This document shows positions 1 to 9,983 of a stretch of DNA of 15,011 bases, piece after piece. The notes under the pieces were generated by a model. That model made no database searches, was not told the DNA's origin, and saw only the letters and a program-made list of their open reading frames with translations. The stretch comes from Entrophospora sp. SA101. Taxonomy: Eukaryota > Glomeromycota > Glomeromycetes > Entrophosporales > Entrophosporaceae. How positions within the stretch are numbered: the stretch's first letter is position 1; each line of letters opens with the position of its first letter. The position numbers were made by a program, and so were the translations under genes. The stretch covers positions 297,678-312,688 of the forward strand of contig CAUDNR010000001.1 of the NCBI GenBank assembly GCA_958430865.1. The letters are read 5' to 3'.

Positions 1-987
1 CTTTCAAGTGGTCCCATTACTGGTACAAAGAAACCTAAAGACAGAATTACAATAATGCTTGCATGTAATGCAACTGGTACTCACAAATTACCTGCTGTTT
101 TTATCCATAAATATAAAAATCCAAAATGTATTCGTAACATTGACAAAAAAACTTTACCAGTATGGTATTACTGGAATAATTCATCTTGGATGCAGCGTTC
201 AATATTCCAAACATGGATTAAACAAGTTAATGAACAAATGCGAAGACAACAAAGAAATATTTTGCTATTAGTTGATAATGTTTCTTCACATCAATTAGGA
301 GAAAATGAGGTGTTAAGTAATATTAGATTACATTTCCTTCCACCTAACACAACTGCTCATCTTCAACCGATTGATCAAGGTATAATTCATTCCTTTAAAT
401 CAAATTATAGAAAAATTTTGTGTAAAGATAGGATAGATGCATTTGATCAATTTCAAGAATATGGGACTGAAATACCTACTTTAAACATCTTAAATGCAAT
501 CGATTGGACTGCAGAGTCATGGAAAAATGTAACTGATGATGTGATATATAGATGTTGGGAAAGGACAGGTATTCTACCTGTTGAAGAAATGACTAGCAAT
601 AATTTAGTTGATGATAATAGTGAGATAGAGGATGAAGACATCCAATTACTCATTGATCAAATGAATGATGACATTGGCATTATTAGAGCAAGGGATTATA
701 TTGAAATTGATAATAACTTAAGAACAGGTGAAATGCTTAGTGATGATGAAATTATTGCAGCAGTCCAAGAAGCCCCCGAAACTGAGGAAGAAGAAGAAGA
801 TATGATTCCAGTATCTAATAAAATTGCTCTAGAAAGTATCCAAAATTTATCTGATTATTTGCAACAAAATGATGATATAAAAGTAAACAGTTTATTTGTT
901 TCGGGATTGAGAGATTTAAAATGGAAAATTAGTAGAAAACATGCAACTTCTTCAATACAATCTAGCATGGATATTTATTTAGAATAA
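1..987 (+). CDS. pogo/Tigger-type DDE transposase, 3' part (5' end off the window)
   Basis: The frame is open from base 1 to a TAA at 985-987, so the protein enters from outside the window; the ATG at 55 is internal, not the start. About 328 residues remain. The pattern is that of the DDE_1 endonuclease family (Tigger/pogo/CENP-B-like), which cuts and pastes Tc1/mariner-superfamily elements. The second catalytic Asp lies in LLLVDNVSSH (codon 274-276) and the third in HLQPIDQGII (codon 373-375), giving D-x32-D. The PPNTTAHLQPIDQG block is typical of the family. The first Asp and the N-terminal helix-turn-helix DNA-binding domain would lie upstream. The C-terminal tail is acidic, with an E-rich run around 784-801. 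No stop or frameshift is seen, so the visible part could still be functional. Terminal repeats follow at 1127-1199. Confidence 0.88.
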   Translation, partial: LSSGPITGTKKPKDRITIMLACNATGTHKLPAVFIHKYKNPKCIRNIDKKTLPVWYYWNNSSWMQRSIFQTWIKQVNEQMRRQQRNILLLVDNVSSHQLGENEVLSNIRLHFLPPNTTAHLQPIDQGIIHSFKSNYRKILCKDRIDAFDQFQEYGTEIPTLNILNAIDWTAESWKNVTDDVIYRCWERTGILPVEEMTSNNLVDDNSEIEDEDIQLLIDQMNDDIGIIRARDYIEIDNNLRTGEMLSDDEIIAAVQEAPETEEEEEDMIPVSNKIALESIQNLSDYLQQNDDIKVNSLFVSGLRDLKWKISRKHATSSIQSSMDIYLE

Positions 988-1126
988 AAAAAAAAATTTT
1001 TTTCATATTTTTATCTGTTTTATTATTTATTTATTTCGTTATTTATTTGTAATTTTTATTTAATTTTATAATAATAAAATTTTTAACACAAAAAATTTTT
1101 ATGTCACGTGTTCTTTGTAAGACGGT
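988..1126 (+). other. 3' untranslated and spacer DNA of the transposon
   Basis: This A/T-only stretch follows the transposase stop and contains several AATAA(A)-like poly(A) signals, for example near 1070-1080. No ORF is seen. It leads directly into the repeat cluster at the element's end. Confidence 0.4.
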
Positions 1127-1199
1127 CTCGATAAGTCAGTTCTCTCGATAAGTCAGCCAAACATGCTCAGCCATGCACGGCTGACTTATCGAGTTTACC
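1127..1199 (+). repeat. terminal repeat cluster (3' end of the transposon), CTCGATAAGTCAG motif
   Basis: The 13-base motif CTCGATAAGTCAG occurs directly at 1127-1139 and 1144-1156, and inverted within 1179-1193. The second copy extended by CC (1144-1158) and its perfect inverted copy (1179-1193) form a 15-base-pair stem around a 20-base loop. The position about 140 bases after the transposase stop, and the ending TTTACC before a TA, fit the subterminal and terminal transposase-binding repeats of a Tc1/pogo element. The partner end is off the window, so the exact boundary is inferred. Confidence 0.65.
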
Positions 1200-1772
1200 T
1201 ATGTATTTAGGAATAAATTTTTAATCGACCGCGTTTTTTTATTTTTAGAATTTGTGTAATAATTGTCAAACCAATCAAAATTATATTTTATGTGATAATT
1301 GGAAATAAGATCGACAAAAATCTGGCCAATGAAATAGTTGTTTTTGTGATCTGCAACAGTGTCCACTATGCTCTTTACCACTCTTCTCAAAAACTTACAT
1401 ACCTATTATACTAACCATTAACACCAGCCAATTTATGCTAGACATTGAAAACACTTCACACACTCAATATCAAAAAGATCCGATAAGAGTCTTTCCTGGT
1501 CAGTGAGATTTAACAATATAACTGATCATCCATTATATGTATGGCGCTCCACTTGTTAACGCAGAAGAAAACAAATCTATAAAATGCGCGATAAAGGAAT
1601 TATCACCAATTCCACTAAATTTTGATCTCTGTGACTTTGGGGAAGGCATTAATGTATATATAATGGTTGTATTCGAATATTGCAAAGTAATTTTGCAAAG
1701 CTTAAATTTTTCAAGTTTATTACATTTATTACAGGCATTATTTTTTATTGATATGAAAAATAAAGAAATTTT
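1200..1772. other. intergenic DNA, no recognised gene
   Basis: Short open frames exist (minus 1199-1390; plus 1537-1794, beginning MYGAPLVNAEE), but I recognise no family in either and neither has clear splice partners. The plus frame also overlaps the acyltransferase 3' end. Bases 1400-1540 hold further short in-frame pieces on both strands, possibly a decayed gene or element. The right part is probably the 3' flank of the acyltransferase gene. Confidence 0.35.
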
Positions 1773-3269
1773 TTATATATTTTTTTCTTTATAATCTTTT
1801 TCATTATTTGTAAACAGTTTATGAGTTTTTTCTTTACTGGGTGTAGTGGCGGTGGTAGTAGCAATACCACCACCAATACTAATCAATTTTCTACAATATC
1901 TCGAAAGTCCCAACCAGAACAACATATTCGTTAACAAAATTGTCAAATGTCCACAGAAATAAACCGATTTCCAAGCATAAAGAGAACCTTCTAATGACAA
2001 TATATTGAACGGTAAAACCAAATAATTTATCATAATTTGTGTAGATAGCCAACCCAAAAAATCATAGATGTGTTTATATGATTTAAATTTGGGCGTTAGA
2101 AATATTGGGCGTATATGACGACGAATTGCTAAAGATAAAAATATTAATAATATTAATAAATTTTTCACGCATCAACAAAATCACGCGAAACAGTTACATA
2201 CATCGATGGAGGCTTTGAATAAATGCTCCACTGGCAAATGTCACTAAAAATACAAAAATTCTAATTGATTAATTACTATTAAAAAAAAAACCAGAAATAT
2301 TATTATTAATAAAAATACGGTGGAAAAGAGAGAAGCTTGATTACATACGATAATAACCGGGATAAAATCCATGCCAAACAGCACTAGTACCAAAGGTAGC
2401 AAAAGTAGAAAGGAAAGTCGGCTTTTGCCCGGGAGGCGTTATCCTCAAATAAACATAATTCTTTAACCATTTATTTGTATTCATATTCCAAGCTTCTAAT
2501 AAGTGTTTAGGATTATCAGCAGTTTCATAAGCTATCACATTAATGTTTGAAACACGATCCCTATACATTAATTATATATTAACCAAAGTATATTATAACG
2601 ATGATGATAAAAATTATAATAAAAATTATTTGTTTAGCAATACCATTTTGCATTTCCCTTTCCATCATAACCATTAAATCCGATGCCACTAAGAACACAT
2701 GAACCTTCTGCTAGCAACCATACAATATAATATTTAAATCTTGCGCAAAAAGCAGATATTTGTATGAATAATAATCTATTAAAAATATTTTAAAAAGTGT
2801 TATTATTATCATCGTTAATAATTATAGATAGATGGATAAAAAAAAAATACCTATTAAATAATGATTTTGATCGATATTCTTTAGTTAAAATCCAATCTGT
2901 ATCGTATTTTTTACCCAATAAATAAGTACAAACAACCCAAAATAATCCAAACAGTAATTTACCCATTGAAGGTACAAATCCATTTGGTACATAATACTTC
3001 TTTGTGTTGTTTTTTGCTTTTTTAATTTGATTAATTTTAATTTTACGAAATCTTATTAAAGAAAAATAAAATAAATTAATTAGCGAATACCTTTATTGTC
3101 GTTATTATTATCAATTCTAAACATTTCCATATTTGTAAATTGCCTATAATCCATAAATTCAAATGCGGGGCCAACCATAAATCCACCAAAAAAAAATACA
3201 AATCCAAGATATTCAAGAATTGAAGGCATTTTAGTAACAGATTTAAGTTTTTGATATGATGTTAATTCC

Positions 3270-3303
<34 letters not shown>

Positions 3304-3907
3304 GAATAAAATAAGTGATCTTATTAAAAAAAAGATTTTATGATTAATACGTACATGAGCTGGCCTTCTTCCATCATAAACATTAAATGCGAATGAAGTA
3401 AGTTTAATAATTAGGACCATTTGTGGTCCCGTTGTATCATATTGATCATATGTTAGACTGTTAACTTGTCGATAAATATGGCTAAATGGAAATATACAAA
3501 CAAAGATAAATTCGAATCTAATATTTTATCTAGATAGAATAAAAAATCATTGGTTTTTGGCCTTCTTTTTCAACTTACTTAATACTCAAGTGCAATAATA
3601 CCAAAGCTACCACGAGCCTATGTCCCCAGACATTTTTAACATAATATAATATGAAATAAGATATCATGCTGATAGCCAGTAATTCGTAAAATGCTTTGGA
3701 TAAATCAAAAAGCACAAAACACACCAAAATGGACATCATAATAGAATATAAATGTTTAACATTTGGTTTATCGTGTGGTATTGTTTTATAAAATAAAGCA
3801 GCCGGGTAATTTGCTAATAAATTGATAATCAATCGAAGGTAATCAAGTGGAACGCCTCCTGTGAGCGCTGACAAGTTATTTAAAAATGGTAATAGGATTG
3901 TCGACAT
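1773..3907 (-). CDS. MBOAT lysophospholipid acyltransferase (Ale1-like), 8 exons
   Basis: Membrane-bound O-acyltransferase that reacylates lysophospholipids with acyl-CoA (Lands cycle), normally in the ER. Exons, in transcript order: 3907-3579, 3481-3355, 3268-3091, 3016-2851, 2775-2644, 2560-2349, 2243-2202, 2128-1773. All join in frame with GT-AG borders and give 513 residues, somewhat shorter than yeast Ale1. The start is the first ATG of a clean exon with hydrophobic segments (LYSIMMSILVCFVLF, LAISMISYFILYYV). Family motifs: FNVYDGRRP in exon 2, FMVGPAFEFMDY in exon 3, WD at about 311, WNMNTNKWL at about 335, and WHGFYPGYY at about 373 with the catalytic His near 374. The WD tryptophan codon is split by intron 5. 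The C-terminal tail is hydrophilic, as expected for a cytosolic end. The exon 3/4 border sits in an Asn-rich loop and is the least certain. It lies downstream of NF-YA on the same strand, with no evident functional link. Confidence 0.9.
3273..3300. repeat. (AT)14 microsatellite at an intron 3' end
   Basis: Fourteen AT units lie within intron 2 of the acyltransferase gene, almost touching the acceptor TTTAG at 3269-3273. The run therefore occupies the place of the usual pyrimidine-rich tract. Confidence 0.9.
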
Positions 3908-4451
3908 TGTTAATTAATTGATTTTTATTTTAATTTAAAAAAAAAGCTTTCTTGATAGAAGAAAAATAGACAAACACCCTTAAAACATTTGAAAATAATT
4001 TTCCAGATTTCTCGTATATTCTTTCATCTAAAAATTTAATCATAGTTTCGAAACTTTTTTGTGTAATTTATTTCTTACTATATTTGTAGAAAATATCAAT
4101 TTTTTATTTTGATCTACCCCAACAAATTTTAAAAAAACTCTTTTTAATACATGTGAAAATCAAGACAAAGGTTGGGGAAAAAAAAAATAGCCTTGACAAA
4201 ATTTTGTTTATGAAATGCTTTTTGACATTAGTTTTTGCACCTATTGTGGTAATGATATTTGTACAAATTTAATCATTTAAAATTAAGTGAAGAAAATCCA
4301 TCAGTAAAAAATCCTTCCACACATATATGTAAAGAATACAAATTTCGTTTTTTTAATAATAAAATATATACTATTTAAATCATTTCAAAAATCAAAGAAT
4401 CGAATATTTTTATATAATAAACTTTGATTTCAAACCTATATTTTTTTGTTA
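3908..4451. other. intergenic: acyltransferase upstream region and NF-YA 3' flank
   Basis: This AT-rich gap separates two minus-strand genes. It should hold the acyltransferase promoter and the NF-YA 3' untranslated region. No ORF of interest, RNA gene or clear motif is seen. Confidence 0.5.
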
Positions 4452-5183
4452 TTATTTTTGAATTTCTTGCTTCACACCGTTTTCTAATACCATCATATTA
4501 TTCAAAGCGTTTGAATTGCCAGAGTCGTTTTTATCCTGATGATTATTGCTATTATTATTTTTATTTTGTTGTTGTTGTTTGTTACTATTATCTTCTACTA
4601 CTTGTTGAATATCATCTTGTTTTTGTTGTAGTGGTGGCTGTGATTGTTGACCGTCATCTTGTTGTGGTTGCTGCTCTGCTTTATTTTTTTGTTCTAATTC
4701 TGCAATTTCAGTTGCTGTAAGGAATCTACCACCAGGACCACGAGGACGTCTCATAGCATGTTTATGTCGAGATTCATGAAGATATTTCTATCAATATAAT
4801 CAAGCAACAATATCATTATCGAACAATATATTAATACAAGTATAATAATATTGCTGATGATAATGCTAATAGTATAGTAGTAGTAGTAATAATAATAATC
4901 ATAATAATAATAATAGACAACCTTTCGTCCCCTTTGTATCTTATTTTCAGCTTCTAATCTTGCTCTGGCTGCTCTTCTTTTTAAAATTCTATGATACTAA
5001 CAATCAATCAATTCGTTGATTAATTAATAAAGCTTAGTAATTTATTATAGGTTAAATAATTTTTATATTTACTTGTTTAGCATTCACATATAGTGGTTCC
5101 TCTTGTTCCTCTATTCCTGTCGATGGCGCAATTTGTGTAGTTGGAGTACTAATAACTGTGAATGGTGAGGTGCCATGATTCAT
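4452..5183 (-). CDS. CCAAT-binding factor subunit NF-YA / HAP2
   Basis: Nuclear transcription factor subunit that inserts into the CCAAT minor groove after joining the histone-fold NF-YB/NF-YC dimer. Three exons: 5183-5073, 4996-4922, 4787-4452, joined in phase 0, 173 residues from the ATG at 5183. The conserved core is complete: the subunit-interaction helix [25 protein letters not shown] spans the first junction, and the DNA-contacting part [21 protein letters not shown] plus GPGGRFLTA spans the second. The tail after the core is rich in Gln and Asn ([12 protein letters not shown]), typical of activation or low-complexity regions. Few residues precede the core, and an AG lies just upstream at 5187-5188, so the true protein may have an earlier exon joined there (candidate block at about 5281-5350). 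Identity is very secure; the N-terminus is not. Confidence 0.93.
4875..4914. repeat. TAG/TAA trinucleotide repeat in an NF-YA intron
   Basis: Imperfect (TAG)n(TAA)n with one TCA interruption, lying in the intron between the two core-encoding exons and close to the donor at 4920-4921. Simple-sequence DNA, probably variable in length. Confidence 0.8.
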
Positions 5184-5186
5184 AAG

Positions 5187-5467
5187 CTAGATAACCATAA
5201 CTTTTTTTTTTGTTAACAGAATTAAAAGAAAGATATAATCAAGATTCTTTATTCCTTTATTATTATAGATTTTGCTAGACATGGATTTCATTTTGGTGAG
5301 TCTCCTCTGTTTTGGAGGATCTGTCTGGTGATGGGTTCCTTAAAGAGAATCCTTTACTATATATTAAAATTTCACAACTTGGAAATAATAATAATATTGA
5401 TGACAATAGTTAAAAATTTTACATTAAAATATTTACTTGTACATATATATATATACACTCACCTACC
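5187..5467. other. upstream of NF-YA: unexplained coding-like block
   Basis: Bases about 5270-5350 are less AT-rich than the surroundings and open on both strands. The minus strand reads KGFSLRNPSPDRSSKTEETH before a stop and could be a 5' exon of NF-YA. The plus strand reads FARHGFHFGESPLFWRI and holds a good donor, TTTTGGTGAGT. I cannot choose between an exon and a decayed repeat. The rest is AT-rich with a short TA run near 5444-5454. Confidence 0.35.
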
Positions 5468-6442
5468 ATAAATATCCGACCACCTATGCTGTGTAATGTC
5501 AAATGAAAAAAGTACTTACTAAATAAAGTGCGTTTTCTTAAATAAAACCTTTTCTGCTATACTAAGTAAACTCATATTTGATATCAAAACTCTATATTAC
5601 AAAAATTTCGAACAGTTCAGTATGGTATTGATGGAAATATTAGCAAATCATCCAAAAAAGCAAATTTCCGATTGAATTTTTACATAGAACTACCTTTGGG
5701 TATTTCAACTTTCATGTAATAAAAGGTCAAATTTTTTTGTTGTAATGTATATTATTACCTTAATAAAATGTGCTTAACGTAACGATTACATATATTTACA
5801 ATACGGTGTCAGCATAAATTAGTTTGTGAGAAGGGTTTAAAAAAGTATCCGACCACCCCGTAATTTGATCATATAAAACACTTAATAGACAAATGCAAAT
5901 TATAAGGCTTTACTTTTGTTGTCTATACAGTTCACTCTTTCTATAACGAACCCTCTGTCCCTATATGTAATTTCTCTGCTTTTGGTCGTTATAGAGAGAG
6001 AAATTAATTATAAAAAATTGAAACGGGGACAAAAGGGAAGTTCGTTATAGAGAAATTTTACTTAGTGGTCGTTACAGAGAGGGTCGTTATAGAGAGAGTA
6101 GACTGTACTTGATCAAATTTTCCCAAATTTTAACCATATATAATTCAAGATATTTTAAGTGGACTTACTTAATGACGCAATCCATGATTCAACAGAGTTT
6201 TAAAGGTTTTTACTAAGCTCAAAGTTTTCATAAAAATCACGAAATTTTTTGCCTAATTTAAAATTTTCATCCTAAATTCATTAATAAGACAAACTCGACA
6301 AAACTTTAAGTTTATATTCAAATTGACTTTAAAAACACGTTTACTTAATGCACCAGTCCCGGTTTGATTAATAAAATTTTGAACTGCGTGAGGTATAAGT
6401 TTCCCAATTATTAAAATGATCGTCAGATGGTCGGATATTTAT
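5468..6442. mobile_element. probable non-autonomous Tc1-like remnant with 18-base inverted repeats
   Basis: ATAAATATCCGACCACCT at 5468-5485 reappears inverted at 6425-6442 with one mismatch. A third related copy (GTATCCGACCACC) lies inside at 5845-5857, in the same orientation as the left end. Repeats with a TCCGACCA core are, from general knowledge, common at fungal Tc1/mariner ends, and doubled repeats at one end recall IR/DR-type termini. There is no transposase ORF: all frames are closed, so this would be a deletion derivative or a decayed copy. TTACTTAATG also repeats at 6165 and 6341. The precise ends and the target-site duplication are not certain. Confidence 0.5.
5926..6107. mobile_element. 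MITE with TA target duplication, nested in the Tc1-like remnant
   Basis: The element runs from CAG at 5928 to CTG at 6105 (178 bases), flanked by TA on both sides. Its ends are imperfect inverted repeats of about 33 bases: CAGTTCACTCTTTCTATAAC on the left against CAGTCTACTCTCTCTATAAC on the right, read from the complement. The unit CGTTA(T/C)AGAGA recurs at about 5986, 6043, 6068 and 6084. There is no coding capacity. CAG...CTG ends and a TA duplication are the hallmarks of pogo/Tigger-derived miniature elements. The end sequence differs from the CTCGATAAGTCAG end at 1127-1199, so it belongs to another family. Confidence 0.8.
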
Positions 6443-7977
6443 TGTATATAAAAATTAAAAATTTTTCTTTCCAAAAAAAAGGGATCTATGGTAAATGATC
6501 AGAAAGAATTGTTACGCGGCCATCATCATTTTTTTTTTTATTGTCTTGAAACCACGTTTATTTATCTAAAATAATGCATAATCAAATATTTACAATTTAA
6601 CGCGATCATTATTATTATTAAAAATTTATTAAAAAAAAAAAATTAGTATGATGATCGACTTTAGTCGCGTTAACTGGTCAATATTAACGGTGACAATCTC
6701 TACTCCGACCTCACAATATTAATATTAACATTCTAAAGTTCCTTTAATAATCATAATTATAAACATTTCTTGTACCATATGGAAGAAAAAGTTTATATAC
6801 TTTATTCTTTTTTACGAAAGATGCTAGTTGATTCAAGGTAATCATAATGCTACAACTTTCACCAACTTATATTCAACTCTTGACATGAGATCAACTAATT
6901 AGTTTTTCGTCCAAGTTGCTTTAAAATCATTCACACACTTTATATAAAGATTTTTAGATTAGATGGTTAGACTGGACGTTATCTTTGTTATTTTTTTGGA
7001 GGAGCCTATAGTTAGGTCTCTCTAGCTACAGAATTATTCAAAGAGGTTACCCAAAAAAAATTTGAAATTGTGCCACAACCGCTATACTGGGCAAATTAGT
7101 ATTAACATATTTTTCGAATGAATGAATAGCCTGCGGAATGGACAAGTTATGTTTCTGGTCAAATCTTTAAGTAAGAGTTATTAGATAGATTTAATAATAA
7201 AAGAAAGAATTGATGAATTTCCACTACAAATTATCCATTATATGTACAATATTTGGAATGATAATGTTTTACAGTTTTTTTAATTCTTGTTAAACGGTGA
7301 TATTTCAAGACAACATTTCAGTTAAACGCCTATTATTTAACATGTATGGCATGTTTTTTGGGCTATCTACTCTTGTCAGTTAATTCACAATAATTCAGTA
7401 CTCGTCAATTAAAAAGCTTATGAATTTATTTGCTTTGGTTCTCGATTACTGTCTCTTTCTTGTACCTGGGAAGCTATGGCGAATCTGTAAGCATATTTAA
7501 TGGTACCAGGTAACTAACTATAAAGGCTTTTATAAAGTTCCTTTATTCACTTGTGGCGATTTATTTCATTCGTTTATATTTTTTTATATTACTTGGCCAA
7601 TTTCGCAATCCCGATTGTGTCATTTCGGGTTATATCATAGTAATTTTTTATCATAATCTGGTTCACTAAAGGTATTCTGAAGCAAATACTGGTGACAATT
7701 ATTGGATGGTAAAGGAATTTAAAACAGTGTTAGCAGATTATTAATACTAATGTTTGCTTATCACATTCAAAATCATCACGAAAACTACATTCATAACTAT
7801 AATATACAATTGTGACTTTGTTTGATGTTATAAATGGAAATACATTTATAAATGACTAGTTATTTATATATAATAGAAAGCAGAAATGATAATAATATAA
7901 ATAACATTAAAAAAAAGTAATGTTCAAATAATCAATTATATCTATATATTTTGTAAAATAAAATGCTAATATTTATA
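6443..7977. other. long stretch without a recognised gene; possible decayed coding DNA
   Basis: About 1.5 kb with no frame longer than roughly 60 codons. Bases 6500-6680 carry long T and A runs. Bases about 7200-7720 read on the plus strand as short hydrophobic pieces broken by stops and frame changes (for example IIHYMYNIWNDN near 7230 and YYLANFAIPIVSF near 7590). These might be the remains of a membrane protein, but I recognise no family. The right end should contain the AAR2 3' flank. No tRNA or other RNA gene is evident. Confidence 0.3.
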
Positions 7978-8675
7978 TTATGGTAGTTCCACTACTACTG
8001 GTGCATACTCTCCTTCCTCGGTATACTCTTCATAATTTTCATACTCAATCCCACCCTCGTTTTTATATTTAACTATATCCCAATTAAATTTTTTATTAAC
8101 AAATCCTCTAAATTTTTCCAAACGTCTTTTTAATGCATGGAGTTTTTTTGGCCTTTGTAATGAATTTAATTCCATGGTATTTGCTATATCAATAATGTTA
8201 GAATGCAATGTCTAATTATTATACATATATAATTTTTTTAAGAAAAATAAATAAATAAAATAAAGAAATTAATGATGGTTATTAAGTTTTTTAAAAAAAA
8301 AAAATTTAATATTTAAAGAAATGTTATTAAAACCTTAATAGCGTGAATTAAAAAATTGTTTTCATATGTCAAATCTTCAAAAAAATCATTTGGACATTCT
8401 TCAAGTTGAAATTGAATTACATCTAATTTGTCCCAAAAACAAATAAATTAAAAATATTAGCTATTGGTAATATATATATACTTGTATTTATATATTCATT
8501 TATTACCAAAAAATTCATTATAAAATGTTTCGGCATAAGTTTCAAGTGCCTCCTTGGATGAACAAATCAATTGTACAATGTTTTTCCATTGAATAAGTCC
8601 TGCATAATTTTGTGCCATAAGTAGACAAACAAAAGAAAGTTGAAGTTCTCCCAAAACTTCTTTATAATCTTTTAA

Positions 8676-8738
<63 letters not shown>

Positions 8739-9983
8739 AACGTATATATTAATGTTTAGTCATTTAAATAAAAAAAACCAAGTTTATAATTAAAAAAGAT
8801 CAATAATAGCTATATCTCACCATTATTATAAACTTTTTGTAAAAGGTTAATTAACAACCAACTTTTATCCTGACTATATTTAGTCACTTCCATTCCAACT
8901 GCACCAGGCCTCCAACTTCTTTTAAAATCTATTTTTGTAAATAATATTTTATCATTTTCTTTTTCAAATCGTGAAATATTATCAATTTGCTGTAATTCTT
9001 CTTCGTCAACAGTTGATGATGCAGTATTAGTGACTCTCCCTTTATTTGTCAGTATCATAGAAATAAGTCGAGGTGTGATATAGTTTGTTAAATTTCTCCA
9101 TTTTTGCCAATTTGTTGGCGGCACAAGAGGATATGCTCCTAAATACTCATCAAATTGTCGCATATCTAATATTTAATAATAATATTGATCGGTTGATCAG
9201 TTGATTGATTGATTGATCTATCAGTCAAATTATTAATTAATTGGCTAATTAATTTGTTAACCAGATAAATCACCTGATTTTAATCTTTCATTTTGATCGT
9301 TATCAAGTTCATCTTCAAATTTAATGTCTTCTATGATATAATCCCATTCTACAATAAAAACCTATCAATTAATTATTAAATCCAATCAAATTATTTAAAA
9401 ATATAATTGGAATGTTAATTGTTCTCATAAATTAAAACAATTTGCAAATATCTACCTCTTTATATTCATAAAATTTAAAAAACCCAGATCTTAATCCAGA
9501 ACTTCCCGACTTGTCAGATGTACTAAAGATATAAAATAAAATAATAGTGGTGAAAAAATATATATGAATAATCAAGTTTTATGTTGCAATAATTGGACAT
9601 AAAACATAATTAACATAGGCATATAAAAAATTTTCAAATTTCGTAACTTTTATATCATTTGGTAAACTAGTAACAACTTAAATTTAATCTATAGTAATAA
9701 TTAAGTATTGAAAAGGAGAACAGCTAAACTACCTGTAATAAACAAAATGTAAACCAGGAGGAATAAGTTTTACTCCCATAAACTTTGGGCCTGTTTTCCA
9801 TGAATTATGATCAATACCAAACTTTAATAATTAAAATTGTAATCTTAGATTTATTATTGTTATAATGTTCATCTAAATAACAACAATCGAAAATAACTTA
9901 CGGACCTCTAGACATTTTGGAGCATTTAAAAATAATAAAAAGGCTCCTTTTTCGAACAATGCCTTTGCTGTCTCTTGATCCAT
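7978..9983 (-). CDS. AAR2: AAR2 family splicing factor, 8 exons, complete
   Basis: AAR2 binds Prp8 during cytoplasmic assembly of the U5 snRNP and is exchanged for Brr2 in the nucleus. Exons, in transcript order: 9983-9906, 9821-9733, 9522-9456, 9361-9274, 9165-8821, 8668-8507, 8422-8334, 8211-7978. Phases agree throughout and give 383 residues, almost exactly the length of the human protein. Recognisable parts: [20 protein letters not shown] at the start, [18 protein letters not shown] and [10 protein letters not shown] in exon 2, [11 protein letters not shown] in exon 5, the helical domain from [15 protein letters not shown] in exon 6, [17 protein letters not shown] in exon 7, and [11 protein letters not shown] then YAPVVVELP at the C-terminus. 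Intron 1 needs the weak donor GAG|GTCCGT although GTAAGT lies four bases further on. Intron 5 carries a (TG)24 run near its acceptor. No disabling change is seen. Confidence 0.94.
8685..8732. repeat. (CA)24 / (TG)24 microsatellite in AAR2 intron 5
   Basis: Forty-eight bases of perfect CA, read as TG in the transcript, ending about 15 bases upstream of the acceptor TTTAAAAG (AG at 8669-8670). Translating the run gives an apparent Cys-Val ORF, which is an artefact. Confidence 0.95.

Noticed and set aside
1127..1199. CRISPR-like repeat array
   Set aside because: Only three short copies, one of them inverted, at a transposon end in a eukaryotic genome.
1199..1390. Minus-strand ORF of 63 codons beside the transposon end
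   Set aside because: No recognisable family, no splice partners, and it overlaps the element boundary.
1537..1794. Plus-strand ORF of 85 codons beginning MYGAPLVNAEE
   Set aside because: No family recognised, and its 3' end overlaps the acyltransferase coding end on the other strand; kept only as an unassigned stretch.
4424..4720. Plus-strand ORF of 98 codons rich in Phe, Tyr and Val
   Set aside because: It is the antisense of the Gln/Asn-rich NF-YA tail; the repeat-like composition explains its openness.
8496..8729. Apparent Cys-Val-rich protein start in the CA repeat
   Set aside because: The repeat is intronic; only the part from 8668 downward belongs to AAR2 exon 6, joined by a proper acceptor.
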